From positions 88,844,564 to 88,908,563 of the forward strand of contig CM077166.1 in assembly GCA_039583875.1 (NCBI GenBank): DNA of 64,000 bases, written 5' to 3'. The notes under the pieces are model-generated. The model searched no databases. It had not been told where the DNA came from and saw only the letters and a list, made by a program, of their open reading frames with translations. Source of the DNA: Platanthera guangdongensis. Taxonomy: Eukaryota; Streptophyta; Magnoliopsida; Asparagales; Orchidaceae. Both the position numbers and the translations under genes were made by a program. Position 1 is the first letter of the stretch. Every line of letters starts with the position of its first letter. This document shows positions 10,579-22,060 of the stretch, one piece after another.

Positions 10579-11507
10579 GTCACTTTTTATTTTGACCACT
10601 GAGCAGTTTAATTCATCCTGAATTTGCCAGACAAAGTTAGTGAAAGACTCAAAGGCGTCTGACTTGTGTTTCAGAAAAAACACCCAAGTAAAATGAGAGT
10701 AGTCATCAACAATTACCAACCTATATACTTTGCCACCTAAACTGTGAATTTGCATATGACCGAATAAGTCCATATGAATAAGTATAAGCTTCTTGAAGAA
10801 TCTTTTTCAGAAATACCCTTAAAGGTATCCCTTGTCTTGCTTACCTATCTGGCATGCGTGACATGGACTTTCTTTAAGGCACTTAATACAGGGGGCAATG
10901 CTCACTAAGTTGTGAGAAAATAACATGTTTATTATTTTAAAATTAAGATGTGTTAATCTCTTATGTCATTGATCACAAAGAGACGCACTACTTTTAGCCA
11001 AAAAGCATACTGAAGTAGAAGTGTCTAAACATAGAAAATTTAAACAAAAGATATTTATACTCCGAGTATGTGTTAAGATTGTCTCAAAATTTCCAAAAGA
11101 TTTTATCAAACACTTGTCCTTATCGAACTCAATGATATAGACTTTGTCACATAGTTGACTTATTCTTATCAAACTATGTTGTAATCCTTGAACATAAGCC
11201 ACGTCTGTGAATGGGACTATCCTGTTGGAAATCATACCATAGCCTTTATTTATTCCCCTATCTAACCCTCTAAAGATGACCTTTGGACCATCTTCAACTA
11301 GTGTTAATTCTTGCAGTAGGATTCTTGTCCATGTCATGTGCTGATATCATCCACTGTCCAAATACCAAATCGGATTTTTATTGGCCTTTGGACATACCTG
11401 TAACCCAAAAGCATTTTACCTTAGGAGTACAAACATATTTGGGTCCTGGGTTCTTTGTTAGTTTGACATACCTAGAAACATTAACGTTATTAGTGGTCGG
11501 TCTCAGA
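10579..11507 (-). pseudogene. pol: Copia-1 pol fragment: pre-integrase and integrase N-terminus
   Basis: Reading down from 11507 are: a linker rich in K/P/T, a degraded protease region, then G-P-K-V-I-F-R-G and S-Q-L-C-D-K, which belong to the copia gag_pre-integrs region. Next come an H-K-R-L-T-H-L and C-I-K-C / C-H-A-C zinc-binding region, and the integrase core starting M-D-L-F-G. The core holds the first catalytic Asp (MDLFG) and stops just after the second (I-K-S-D), where the Athila-B LTR begins. Several stops and frameshifts are present, for example a stop before H-K-R-L at about 10970. RT and RNase H are missing. Confidence 0.78.
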
Positions 11508-11512
11508 CTGTT
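11508..11512. repeat. Left target-site duplication CTGTT of the Tekay-1 composite
   Basis: CTGTT here matches CTGTT at 46293-46297. Joining the two flanks with one copy gives an uninterrupted copia-1 frame. Confidence 0.8.
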
Positions 11513-13584
11513 TATAACACCCCCTATCTGTCGCATAGCATATAGCAGTAGATCCGGTCAGGGCACGACGCCATATACCACAAACAGACTGGGAGATTAC
11601 TCAATGGAAACCATCCAACTAAGAATCAACGGCCTACACAAAGTACATTCTAGCGGAAGCAATTTAAGAGTTGCAATAATTAGAACCCAGCCAATAACAT
11701 GAATGTCCACTACAAAACACAACACGAATGAACGTAAAATACACAAATACATGGCCTTAAAGCCTTACAATAGTTTACTCAAATTACAGTGTTTTCCAAA
11801 CCTCAGCACGCAAGCCGGTCACAAATTAATAATACAAGTAAACAATCAAATTAGGCATTCAAGGGCTAGCTCAGCAACAAGGGCTTTTGCCCGCTATTTA
11901 CCACTTCGCTTTGCAGCACCTGCAAGCAAGAATCCACCACACGGTGGCAAACAAAAGCAACGGTCAGCTATGCTGACCAAATTATAACGATCTCGCCCCA
12001 AACTCGGGGCGGTGATGCTCCTTCCCTGCACTTTATTGGCATAACAAAGCAATATAGTGTAAAAAACAATTCATCACAGGCGTAGGAACGCACGGCCACA
12101 CACCCCGTGCTCTCAGGGCACATTCACGGTGAATACGGTCAAAGTCCATTGTCTCACCACCGCCCCTTGGACGACAATTTCTCGTGAGCAAAAGAGCCTT
12201 TCAGGCAGAAGTCACGTCACTTGAAAACATCGACATCCTAAGACCCGACCTCTATGCCATCGGTAGGCCTATAACACCTCACAACATAGAGCAGGAACGG
12301 TTCCCTCAAACCGTTGCTCACCTTGCCACGACAATTGAAATCATCGGCACGGGTTAAGTTTCCCCGAAGCCCGAGTATGGAATACGCAATATTACAAAAC
12401 CCTGTTATGTGCAAGTTAGCTCCCAGGCCAGCAAGATGGCAGAACCACGCATCTGCCCAATTTTCTGGGTGCACCTTGGAGTTAGTCCCCAAGGCTCCCT
12501 ATTGCAATCTACCGCGTAGAAAACCCGAAAAACAAACATCCGCACGGAGTCTTCTCCGGCTATTCATGCAATGCAACATCACCAATCCAGACCAAATTGG
12601 TCGGGTAGGCTTCACACATTATGCCTATGTCTGTTTCTCGATTACGGACTCTACATGCTAAATAACGGGGACTATTCATGTCTACCCTAAGGAACACCTT
12701 AAAATCACCGGAAACTCGCGAGAGCGGGATTCCTATGCAAAGAAAAGAGGACTCCACATGTCCTAGGATGAGAATCATTACCCTAGAATTCCTCTTTGGC
12801 GCCATGGAAATCTATGCAGATGAAAAGCACTACAATGTCCTAGCCTCCGTAGATCCGAACTCGGCTTGCGATTTGGTGCTCCGAAGCTCCGCCGGCGGCC
12901 GAATCTAGATTCCTTCTTCTTCCTTGCTCTCCCCTCTCTCTATAAGTTTAGAAAGAGAATGCTTAAAGGAAATGAAGGCTTGCCAACCCTATTCCCGGGT
13001 ATATACAAGCAAGAACAGCCATGAGCCATTAGATCCCAAAATAAGGAAACGAACGGCCATGATTCAGACTTGAAATCCAAAATCTGGGCCGAACATGACT
13101 TGTGACACGCCCGTGTCCAATGTCGTGTTCCCCATTCGCCGTCGAAAACGACACGTCCCAAAAAGTACACGGGCTCTCGACTCGCCCATGTCATCCAGTA
13201 CACACTCGTATTGCCAGGCGTGTTCCTCCATCTGCACAGGACCAAAAACATCCCGCAAGGGTCTCGGGTCCTCGACATGTCGTGTCACAATTGACACGCC
13301 CGTGTCTACCCATACACGCCTGTGTGCTAACACCGTGTGTCTCCCACGATACGGCCCGACCTTCACCCCGAGAAGGACATGGCCTGAGACAAACCCGTGT
13401 CTCAGACCGTGTTTGTTGCTCGACAATCGTCGACTCCAAATTCATCAACCACTCGGCCAGATCGTCGATCGGAGCATGACACGCCCCTGGGACACACCCG
13501 TGTCCCAGGCCGTGTGACCCCTACCAAGTTTCAAACTTGGCTCAAAATGCCACTCGTCGCTCTTTTGAGTTTCGGGGCATTACA
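11513..13584 (-). repeat. Tekay-1 3' LTR
   Basis: 2072 bp, starting TGTAATGCCCCG on the minus strand (13584) and ending GGGGGTGTTATA (11513). It is preceded by a purine-rich tract typical of chromoviruses. U3 dyad cores lie at 13106, 13302 and 13489-13507 among others, with arms such as CTGGGA/TCCCAG. A TATA-like TATATACC is at 12999-13006. The same family occurs at 1-1647, 45567-46292 and 59431-60912. Confidence 0.82.
12999..13006 (-). promoter_or_regulatory. TATA-like box of Tekay-1 3' LTR
   Basis: The minus strand reads TATATACC, about 100 bp downstream of the last U3 dyad core (13106). The same motif occurs at the equivalent place near 45686. Confidence 0.4.
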
Positions 13585-13606
13585 ACTCTCTCCCTCTTAA
13601 AAGAAT
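13585..13606 (-). other. Polypurine tract of Tekay-1
   Basis: On the minus strand this reads AAATTCTTTTAAGAGGGAGA and then GAGT, directly before the LTR, after the motif TTTCGGGATG. This is the usual plant chromovirus end-of-pol plus plus-strand primer arrangement. Confidence 0.7.
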
Positions 13607-13607
13607 T

Positions 13608-13732
13608 TCATCCCGAAATTATAAAGGAAAGATAAAACAAAACATAAACGGTACCCGAGTGAAATAACTCCGGGTACTCCTCAAGCATGGTCTGCTCTCG
13701 CTCCCAGGAGAGCTCATCCCGACCGAAATTGT
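13608..13732 (-). pseudogene. pol: Tekay-1 chromodomain tail
   Basis: The minus-strand frame reads E-L-S-W-E-R-E-Q-T-M-L-E-E-Y-P-E-L-F, the C-terminal part of the group II chromodomain found at the end of Tekay/Del-like pol, and ends in TGA at 13608-13610. Chromodomains of this kind are thought to direct integration to heterochromatin. Only about 40 codons survive; the rest of the Tekay-1 coding region was separated by the insertion starting at 13733 and then deleted. Confidence 0.75.
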
Positions 13733-14673
13733 TGATGCTAAAGATCACGGCATTGAACCGGTCGCACAAGTAATATAAAATGAGTGAGTTTTCCCAAGTA
13801 TCGATCTCTCAAGGAACAAAGTAAGGTGGAGTTAATTTCGAGGAGGACTTGAGATTGAAGTCCTTAGGTCGGCGGTAACGATGGGGGTTTTGATATTGCG
13901 GACAAAGAAAATAAAACACTATCAACTACTCCTATGCAATGTCGCTATGCGATGCTTCGCCAGGCGGGATGGAAGACTAGTCGGGCCGCTATGGACCGAA
14001 TCAGTAGGCGGATGGGCGAGTAGGCTTCCAGATGAGGTGATGAGAATGGAAGAATGAGGGTCGTGAGCACCTCTTCGCTACAAACGCCACTAGCAATTGC
14101 TAGTGCGGCAAGGGTGGATGGTGGTGGATGAAATATGGCGCTACTCGAGCAACTTAGGCAAGTAAAATGAAATAGGAATCACATAGACATGAAACACATA
14201 ACATATATAACCAAAGTGCACTTCATCAATATAAATAGATTTAAACACCAATATTCAACAAGAAAGCAAGAACAAGTCAAGAGATCAACCGAATCCGAAG
14301 TCTTGCAGAGGATTCACGGTTGGAATCATCGGGTTGTCAATCCGCATCCAAGCTCGGTCCTCAATTGCATCCGGGGTAGAGAAGGGCTGTCACCACCTTC
14401 CAATGGCCCGTCTTCTTCGTGTCATGATAGCGGGACGAAAGTTGGAAGCTTCCCTTTTGCTTGTTGGCGATGGAGTCAAATCCTACTTGAAGCTCACAGA
14501 TGAAGGAGAAGGCCAAGAGGAAGCTCCGGCTTGGATTTGGCGGTGAAAGCTTGCCCGGAGCACCTCCCTAGGGTGGAAGATGATGAAAAATGGCAGAGAA
14601 GGCGGAAAACGGCTGAGAAATGTCGAGCTCCGGATTCTTTCAGTGATTCTCCCGGATTAGGGCGAGACCTGCA

Positions 14674-14681
14674 TATTTATA
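14674..14681 (-). promoter_or_regulatory. TATA box of NA-Athila 3' LTR
   Basis: The minus strand reads TATAAATA, 33 bp downstream of the nearest U3 dyad (14715). The matching box in the other LTR is at 44799-44806. Confidence 0.55.
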
Positions 14682-14714
14682 GAAAATAGAAATGAACAAT
14701 GTGCACGATCATGG

Positions 14715-15021
14715 GCGCACGACCAGTGGTCGTGCGCACTATGTCCAGTGATCGTGTGCACTGGCATGGCAGATTAGGAAGAAGAACTGGGATAACGTGC
14801 ACGAGTAGTGGCGCACGACCAGTGGTCGTCACACTAAGTTCAATGGTCGTGCGATTACCCCACACAGGACTCCAGAAAAGAGGAATCAATGCACACGATC
14901 AGTGGCGCACGACCGGTGGTCCTGCGCACTAGGTCCAGTGGTCGTGCGATTACCCCAGGCAGATTCTGGAAAACGAAGAGTAGTGCGCACGATCAGGGGC
15001 GCACGACCAATGGTCGTGCAC
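14715..15021. repeat. Array of four 23-bp dyads in NA-Athila U3
   Basis: Dyads with arms GCGCACGACCA and TGGTCGTGCGC around one central base start at 14715, 14811, 14905 and 14999, spaced 96, 94 and 94 bp. The first is perfect; the others have one to three arm changes. Shorter half-sites (GTGCACGATC and relatives) lie between them. The other LTR repeats the pattern from 44840, with a different central base. Confidence 0.8.
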
Positions 15022-15318
15022 ATTAGATCCCATGATAGTGCGCAGTATTCCTGTTTCACAACCATCCCGGAACACGCACACGACCCCTGTACTGATAGGA
15101 AAAACAAATCACTAATCTGTGCAGACATTCCAGGCAATCACAAAAAGGAGTACAAACAATAAAAGTAACAAAATACACAACCACGAGCATAAATGTGCAC
15201 TTACTCATAAAAAGGACATAATAATAAATATGAACAAATAAAGCTCTAAAGTGAAGTGAATCAACGAGAAAATAAGCCTAGATGAGTCCGAAAATAGGTA
15301 TATAAAATGGACTCATCA

Positions 15319-17090
15319 CACCCCTAGACTTAACTATTTGCGCGTCCCGAGCAAACAAAATCTAAGCAGATAGGGAAAATTACTAGCTAACAAAGAAATT
15401 ATGATACGGAGTACCATGTGAAGTCGCATGCTCGCAGGCATAAAAATATAATAGAAGAAATTTCTAAGTATGCAGAATAGTTTATATTTTTCACAATGCG
15501 TATCAACATATTATTATTACTCAAAAATGGAATCACGGTGAATCATCCGGTCACGCGTAGGGAGAATGTAGACTAATCGCTAGGCGAGCATTGCCAAAGA
15601 TCAGGGCTCAAGATAACCTCCAAAAGAATCCACCAATGTCGGTGACCATATGCATGCCCTTTGTCATTCTCTCCGCGACACTGGTTTGGTTCACACACAA
15701 ATTAGTAGGACTTTAGGTAAAGAGATGCGGCTTGGGTTTCGGTGAGGTAAACCAAGATAAACAGGAAGGCTATGCACCTAACCCAAATGAGCTTATCAAA
15801 GAAAGAATCCATCAGCTAAACAAAATATATGCGGGTACAACACATCCCCAAACTTAACTTTTAACAAATGGGTGTGTGCACCGCCTACTCCAAAAATACT
15901 CACATCTCAAATAAGATTTTCAATTTTACTTTTACTTTTCACTTTTTCACAATTAACATCATTTTTTTAACTTTTCTTTTTCTCTTTCAAATTTCTTCTC
16001 TTTTAACAATTTCAACAAATATAAGCTTTGGAGCACATCCACATATTCACATGTAAAAGCACCACATCAACACCCCAACATGAAAAATGTAAAACTCTAA
16101 AGCTCGACTTGGGAGTGCGACTAGGATCGACTGTCAGTGTTTGGTGAAATCATGGTGGAGCTGAATAAAAACTAGGGGTATGCACAACGGGGCTAGCGAG
16201 GATAAGACGTTAGGAATGGTACAAAGCTCAACAGGGCCAAAATGATGGCCTACATCCTGCTCATGCATGACTAACCTATACCCATGCTTCAATAATAGCT
16301 TGGGGCAAGTTCTTAGTCAACGAGAAAGACTATCCATCCTCCCGACTCGAGCAATACGAACATAACGGCCGTCTACACACATCCTGTAAGCTACCGTCGA
16401 ATTCACACCGGATTCACCAATTTTTGAGTAAAATAAAAAGTGTTTATGCAAATAGAAAAATATAAAACTATAAGCATACAGAAAAATTAAATATACTCAA
16501 ATTTCTACACGAGATGAGAGCACTTGACTAGGAGCACAGCACGGTCAACATTTTACTCCGTCTCACAATCCTATATCAGCACCATAATTTTACCAAATCA
16601 TACAAAAGAAATGAGTTTAACTCGCAGCACGCAAAAAGCTAAGAAAGCGCTCATGTGGGTGCAGTGGTGTGTGATGAAATGAAATAATCAAAATATAACA
16701 ATAAAAGCTTCTAGTATGCACATGAGATGTGCACATGCAAAAAGTAACAAAACTGGCTCTCCCCCAGACTTTAACTAAACTACACAGCATATGATAGAGA
16801 AATTAAGATCATAAAGAGCTAAGGGAAGAGGCTACCCAATGCTCAGCTAGTGAGCATACCAGAAGACGCGTGGAAACCTGAAGCAAGCCCGCCATACGAA
16901 GAATCACAACCCGCCAATGCAATTTGCCATGAATACCTGCAGGGGTGAGCTCCGCAAAAACAAAACAAAAATATACAAACTACAAAGAAATACTAAAACT
17001 AAATAGACATGAAAAACAAATATAGAAAATGAAAGATAAGTACTGAGGTTATTGTCATCCCAGAACGACTTATTTGACTACGAAAAGGTT
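15319..17090 (-). other. NA-Athila 3' noncoding region with polypurine tract
   Basis: No coding frame is visible. Next to the LTR the minus strand reads TTAAGTCTAGGGGTG (15319-15333), a plausible polypurine tract. A second tract-like CCCCAAACTTAAC (+ strand, 15846-15858) and TCTCCCCCAGACTTTAAC (16758-16775) resemble the same element and may be decayed duplicates. The rest is A-rich sequence. Confidence 0.55.
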
Positions 17091-18059
17091 CTAGCTAATG
17101 GGCCTATGAAAAGAAAAATGCACAGGTAACTGTTCCAAAATCAGTTTCGGTAACGGGTACCGATACGGCGATAGAACAGTTACCCCTCTGCCTAAATAAT
17201 CATACCTGCTCCTCGCAGGTAGAGGAAATAGGAAGTAGGATGAGGAGGAGGCCTGGTCCTCACTCATCTCACCACAAAACAAATCCTTGCCTACCAAGGT
17301 TTCGTCCACTACAGGGAGAAGGCAGGAGGAGAAAGCAATCAATGGAGCTTCCTCAATAGAGGAGGAATCAACCTCTTCGTGAGAGAGGATGCTATCATCG
17401 ATGACTTGAGAAGAAAGCTCTAAGTCCTCCTGAAGCTCCCGCGGAGACTCAACCCGCCCAGACTGAGATAAAGAAGGGGGATCAAGAAATAAAGGAGAAG
17501 AAGAACTAAAATAATCAGAAATAGGGGGAGTGGTCCCGGTCTCACTCCCAGCAGGATCCCGACATAGATCATCGACGGCGTCATATGAGTCATGGCAAGG
17601 GGAATCCGTGAGCTCGATGTCCTCGGTGGTGGTTTGAACCTCCTCATCCATCAAGGAAGTGGAAACTTCCTCAACAAAGAGGTTCTCCTCATCAACGCAC
17701 CTCGGTGCGTCCACATGTTCCAAGATGTAATACTTTCCATTAATGAAAATAATATCCTCGTCAAACATGGGCACATCCTCAGGCTCAGAATCATAATCCG
17801 GCAGAACATCATCAACCGACTCACTAAAAATAGGGATAGATAATTCTTGCAAAGAATGCAGAGGAACAACAGCATCAGAGAAAATATGTGCAGGTCCCTT
17901 AGGGGGTGAATCAACAAGAGGGGAAGAGTACATGGGGAGAGACGACGCCACAATGTCGTCACACCGATCAGCAGAAAGTCTGATGGCCATATCTGCAGCA
18001 GTGCCCCATAGACAAGGTGGTGCTGTGAATATATCATCAGAATCAGAAGGGGCGGCCAT
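17091..18059 (-). CDS. Acidic Ser/Pro-rich protein of NA-Athila
   Basis: 322 codons from an ATG at 18059. I do not recognise a known domain. The protein is strongly acidic and rich in Ser, Pro and Asp/Glu (for example S-E-P-E-D-V-P-M-F-D-E-D-I-I-F), with no signal peptide, no clear membrane segment and no coiled coil. A short ordered-looking patch, I-N-G-K-Y-Y-I-L-E-H, lies near residue 105. It sits between the zinc-knuckle frame (18117-18449) and the 3' noncoding region, in the same reading frame as that upstream frame and separated from it by two stops 19 codons apart. It may therefore be the C-terminal part of one original protein. A gag-like packaging role is possible but unproven; a random open frame of this length is unlikely. 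Confidence 0.55.
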   Translation of the reverse strand: MAAPSDSDDIFTAPPCLWGTAADMAIRLSADRCDDIVASSLPMYSSPLVDSPPKGPAHIFSDAVVPLHSLQELSIPIFSESVDDVLPDYDSEPEDVPMFDEDIIFINGKYYILEHVDAPRCVDEENLFVEEVSTSLMDEEVQTTTEDIELTDSPCHDSYDAVDDLCRDPAGSETGTTPPISDYFSSSSPLFLDPPSLSQSGRVESPRELQEDLELSSQVIDDSILSHEEVDSSSIEEAPLIAFSSCLLPVVDETLVGKDLFCGEMSEDQASSSSYFLFPLPARSRYDYLGRGVTVLSPYRYPLPKLILEQLPVHFSFHRPIS

Positions 18060-18116
18060 TTGAGAGGGTGAAAGAGTAAATCAGATACCCGGTTCATCAT
18101 CCTCCTCCAACTGGCG

Positions 18117-18449
18117 CTAAAATTCTGCGCAATCTTTCAACACGTGGTCGGTGCTACGACAACACAAACATCGTTTTACATTACTCCTCGATCCAGGTGG
18201 GACCAGAGAGGAATAAGAAAAAGATGAATGTGTAGAAGAGGAGTGACCATAAGACCTAGGTTGGGTGTATGAAGTACCATAGGAAGACGGTGCTCCATAC
18301 ACAGAACCACGAGAATTATGCTCCCAATCTTCAGTGGGGCACTCATCACTACCATGCCTATAATCCCCACACCATCGACAACGAATATTCATATAAGAAT
18401 ACATGGTGCAACAAGAAAAATTCACCAACAGAAAGTTTATAAGCAACAA
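18117..18449 (-). CDS. Two-zinc-knuckle protein of NA-Athila
   Basis: 110 codons. Two CX2CX4HX4C knuckles are visible: C-R-W-C-G-D-Y-R-H-G-S-D-E-C near residue 24 and C-L-C-C-R-S-T-D-H-V-L-K-D-C near residue 94, separated by a Ser/Tyr/Gly-rich spacer. Such knuckles are typical of retroelement nucleocapsid and bind single-stranded nucleic acid, so an RNA-packaging role is a fair inference. The gag core domain is absent. The frame ends in TAG at 18117-18119 but remains open in the same frame for 14 more codons and then, after a TGA, into the acidic frame. The start could instead be one of the later Met codons (M-Y-S-Y-M). It lies about 185 bp after the primer site. Confidence 0.6.
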   Translation of the reverse strand: MLLINFLLVNFSCCTMYSYMNIRCRWCGDYRHGSDECPTEDWEHNSRGSVYGAPSSYGTSYTQPRSYGHSSSTHSSFSYSSLVPPGSRSNVKRCLCCRSTDHVLKDCAEF

Positions 18450-18632
18450 TTAACTACACACCACAGATAAAAGAATAGGAAAACCTGCTACAGAAAAATT
18501 AAAACTAGAATAAGAATAAATAAAAACAAGAAACAGATTCTAAAAACTAAAGCAAAGAATAAACATGAAATACACAATTGGAAATGGGCTTCTATCTCCT
18601 ATCTCCCTCTCCAAAAAATCACACGACTGTGT

Positions 18633-18650
18633 TCCATGGCAACGACGCCA
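18633..18650 (-). other. Primer-binding site of NA-Athila
   Basis: The minus strand reads TGGCGTCGTTGCCATGGA after CATCA-AGTTTT, close to the tRNA-Asp-type site of Athila-C (TGGCGCCGTTGCCAGGGA). Confidence 0.7.
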
Positions 18651-18656
18651 AAAACT

Positions 18657-18704
18657 TGATGCTAAAGATCACGACATTGAACCGGTCGCACAAGTAATAT
18701 AAAA
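18657..18704 (-). repeat. NA-Athila 5' LTR, 3' terminal piece
   Basis: 48 bp identical to 13733-13780 except for one base, cut by Tekay-2 at 18705. The LTR resumes at 43917. TAAAA (18700-18704) is the left target duplication of Tekay-2. Confidence 0.8.
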
Positions 18705-21446
18705 TGTAATACCCCCCTCCCAGATCCCAAAACACGGCACAAAGGGGGAGTCTTATGCCCGGAACAGCCGCATTGCGGTAGCATTAGAACACGGGCTAAC
18801 CTGTACCACAAGACGCCTATTCCGCCGGCTACAACAATATCAATAGAACATGCCAACCCAACCAAATATAATAAGCAAGAGAAGTCAAATCCACACTAAG
18901 TATAAATGTCCAAATACATCAATAAAGGAGAATCTAAAACATGCTTCTACAATATATCAGAGTACAGCTAATCATTGCCCAAACAGGCTATATCAGAGTA
19001 TCAAAATACTAACATCAGTAACCGACGGTATCGACGACACCGTCACTTCAGGCCCTATCGTCCAGGCCTGGATGTCCTGCTGCGTAGTCTACGGCTGCTC
19101 TACCTGCGGCGTGACCTCCTAAAAAGGAAGACGTATCAACGGTTAGTCGAAATGACTAAGTGGTTTCAAATCCGCTCTCCCGGCTACTCCTCGGCACCGG
19201 GCGGGGAAAAGGAGCAAGAGTACAATATATAATAAGTATGTAAGTAAATGAAGTACAAGCAGGTGGCAGTAGTGTAAGAGTAACAATAACATGATCTAGC
19301 AAATATTTAAGAGCTACAGCCAACTAACATGTATAAGTAACTACAGGAATGTAACTTAACTTATAAGAATGCCCATACAAACTTATAAGTTAAGGATCAG
19401 GTTAAATAAAGGTAACTCATCGTATAAGAGTGCACATACAAACTTATACGATGAGGATCTTATTGTGCAATGTTATGAAATGCTATGAATGCTATGCAAT
19501 GACTAACTCATGATCACACCCATGCAATTGCTATGTCGACACAGACTATAGTTCCCACTTTTCGAGCAGGTACCTAACCTCTCAGGCATCAGCCGTCGTG
19601 GCCAGGCGGTGACAGTAGAACGGGCACTTCTACTACTAGGCGTGTATCCACACTACTTCACCTAGGCCTCCGTACGCCTCAACGCTAGGAACACAATAGC
19701 GGAGCCCATGCGTACTATGGCCTAGCGGGGTGTTGGGTAGATGTGCTCCAAGTACACAGTGCGAACTGGCCTTGTGTGACTCGGAAGGGGCCTCGGAAGT
19801 AAGCACGAGGACATAGCCCAACCGTTCACTTGGCACGGAAGGGGACCCGGGACGTGAACACCGAGGACACAGCCCAACCGCCCAAAGTCTAACTGTCGAC
19901 TACCGTCGGTGTGACGACTGGCGAGCCCGTAGACCTGCCACACTATCCTTAACCCAGGATTACGACACCGCGTGTCGACTCACACCGCATGAAAATGCCA
20001 CATCAACATAACAAGGAAGGGGCCTCAGAAGTAAGCACGAGGACACAGCCCAACCGTCCATCCATACCTTATCACAACTCAACCAAACAAGTGACGGTCG
20101 ACACCGCACCTACATCCCTTCATAATACTACCCATAGGAAGATGACGCTCTAAGTATAGGACTACTAAACTCAATTCATTAATCAAACATACTCATGGCC
20201 ATGATTTATTCTTCTATATGACTCCCAAATGATGACAACATAATATAACATGTTACGCATATAAAGATTTACAAATCTTTCCAAAAGTACTATCCTATTA
20301 TGAACATGATGCGCATGTAAAGATCCGTCACACTTTCCTTATGTTAACGACATATTATATGTGATGCGCACAAATAACAATCTTTCAATTCTTATCAAGT
20401 CAATTCGATTAAATAAGATTGCTTCACAATTTGATTATATGAAATCTAATTAATAAGCTTCGTCAATCATGCAACAAATGATTAATCATAAGGGTTCATC
20501 CAAGTCAAGTAACTTGCAATAAAACTTCCACCGAATCCAAACCCATCTTATAAAAAGCCCAGAATTTAGGTGCAGATTGAATCTGGACAACAGATTCGAC
20601 CGGAGATTCCTGAAGCTAAAGAACCCGGTGAAGACATGTAACCCCACGACGGAAAGGTCTTTCCATGCTCCACAACTTTCGTATTCAGACCTCAACCCAG
20701 TTTTGAAATTATCCTATTTGAAATCGGACTTGAAGTCCGCTGCGTACAGAACACAATTTCTACATGCAGGATTTGTTGAACAGCATTTTCGTTTAGGCTT
20801 TCTTGTGGCTACACACTTCGGTTGAGGTCATGCAACTATTCGTTGGAAAGGTATTTTCAAGGGCTTCAACTTTAGTGTTTATCCGAAAGCCCAGATCTGG
20901 CCATATCATGCTTAAAAAGAGCCACAAAGATCGCTGCGCGCAGAATATAGATTCTGCACGCATCTTAAGGCGGAATGAACGACATCGGTTTATCTTCCTC
21001 CTCAAGGCGATCTTCCCAAATCATTCCAGAAAATCTCCTCCCATATTCAACCTCAAGAGGCCTTTGCTCTTCACGAAACCATCCCCCATCTCCATATAGA
21101 AGATCGGAGAGGTTGAAGACACCACTAACCAAGAGCACAAGCCCCAGATTGGCCTCACCCTAGAGAAAGCATCTTCTCACATGTCAAGACTCTTTTGAGT
21201 CGACATCTCGCCTAAATATCTACAGATCTAGTGCCAAGGGAGAGGGTAGGAAACTCACATCGATTCCAGTGGTTCCTCAATTTCCGGCCATGGATCTCGT
21301 AATTCTCCTTGGCGGCATCTTCTCCTTCACGATGATGGGGGATTTCCTCCTGTAGAACTTGCTCCAGCAGTTTTCCCTCTCACCGGGAGTTCTCATAGGA
21401 AATAGGGAATGAAATGAGCATGAAAACGGCTATGGTTTTCTCTTCC

Positions 21447-21454
21447 CTTATATA
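21447..21454 (-). promoter_or_regulatory. TATA box of Tekay-2 3' LTR
   Basis: The minus strand reads TATATAAG within ATATATAAGG, about 20 bp downstream of the last dyad of the U3 array. Confidence 0.6.
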
Positions 21455-21464
21455 TGAAAAGTGA

Positions 21465-22060
21465 CACGGGTAGGGACACGCCTGTGTCTTTACCCGTGTC
21501 CCGCTTGAGCGAAACGGCAACGACGGTTTCCGTGTCGATTCAATACTTGTCACTGGTAGGGACACGCCCGTGTCCCGAACTGTGTCCACATGACACGGCC
21601 GTGTTCCTCGCCATGTCCTTGGCCATGTCCTTCTCTGGATACATCTCGACGAACTCAACTCGACACACACGGAACACGGGTAGAGATACGCCCGTGTCTC
21701 TACCCGTATCATACAATTCGTCGATCTCAACACGTAGTTCGTCGATCTCGACACGCCTCATCGAGTACAACTCAACACACACGGGTAGGTACATGCCAGT
21801 GTCTCTACCAGTGTCATACACTCGACATAAATCGTCGATCTCGGCACGCCTCGTCGAGTCCAACTCAACACACACGGGTAGGGACACGCACGTGTCTCTA
21901 CCGTGTCATACACTTCGTCGATCTCGACACAGATCATCGATGTCGACATGCTCTGTCGAGTGTAACTCGACACACACGCATACGGGTAGGGACACGTCCA
22001 TGTCTCTACCCGTGTTACATTCACACGAGTAGTGACACGCCCGTGTCACTACCCGTGTCC
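21465..22060. repeat. Dyad array in Tekay-2 3' LTR
   Basis: Seven units matching the array at 43185-43795. Each is built on arms ACGGGTAGGGACACG and CGTGTCTCTACCCGT around CC, and spacers carry TCGTCGATCTCGACA-like motifs. Confidence 0.78.

Larger units (their letters stand above)
13733..15318 (-). repeat. NA-Athila 3' LTR
   Basis: 1586 bp, starting TGATGAGTCC (15318, minus) and ending TTAGCATCA (13733). It carries four near-perfect 23-bp dyads upstream of TATAAATA. It aligns with 43917-45444 over nearly its whole length with few differences. Confidence 0.8.

Noticed and set aside
5697..10583. A single Athila insertion with target duplications at 5692-5696 and 10579-10583
   Set aside because: The flanking five bases (TTGAC and GTCAC) do not match, and the two halves are different subfamilies in opposite orientation.
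11703..11987. Possible host exon (94 codons)
   Set aside because: Entirely within the Tekay-1 3' LTR; the homologous LTR at 59431-60912 does not keep the frame.
13095..13517. 140-codon plus-strand frame (and relatives at 45800-46225)
   Set aside because: Inside LTR U3, opposite in strand to the element, and composed of repeat translation.
17651..18100. 149-codon minus-strand frame overlapping the acidic protein
   Set aside because: Alternative frame of 17091-18059; hydrophobic low-complexity shadow.
21454..22032. Open frame of about 190 codons on the plus strand, and similar frames at 43178-43690 and 43104-43655
   Set aside because: They lie in the dyad array. The open frames on both strands and several phases come from the repeat periodicity, with low-complexity R/T/V/S-rich translations and no recognisable domain.
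21460..22060. Regularly spaced near-identical repeats that look like a CRISPR array
   Set aside because: Repeats are imperfect, spacers are themselves related to each other, there are no cas genes, and the array lies inside a plant LTR and is duplicated in both LTRs.
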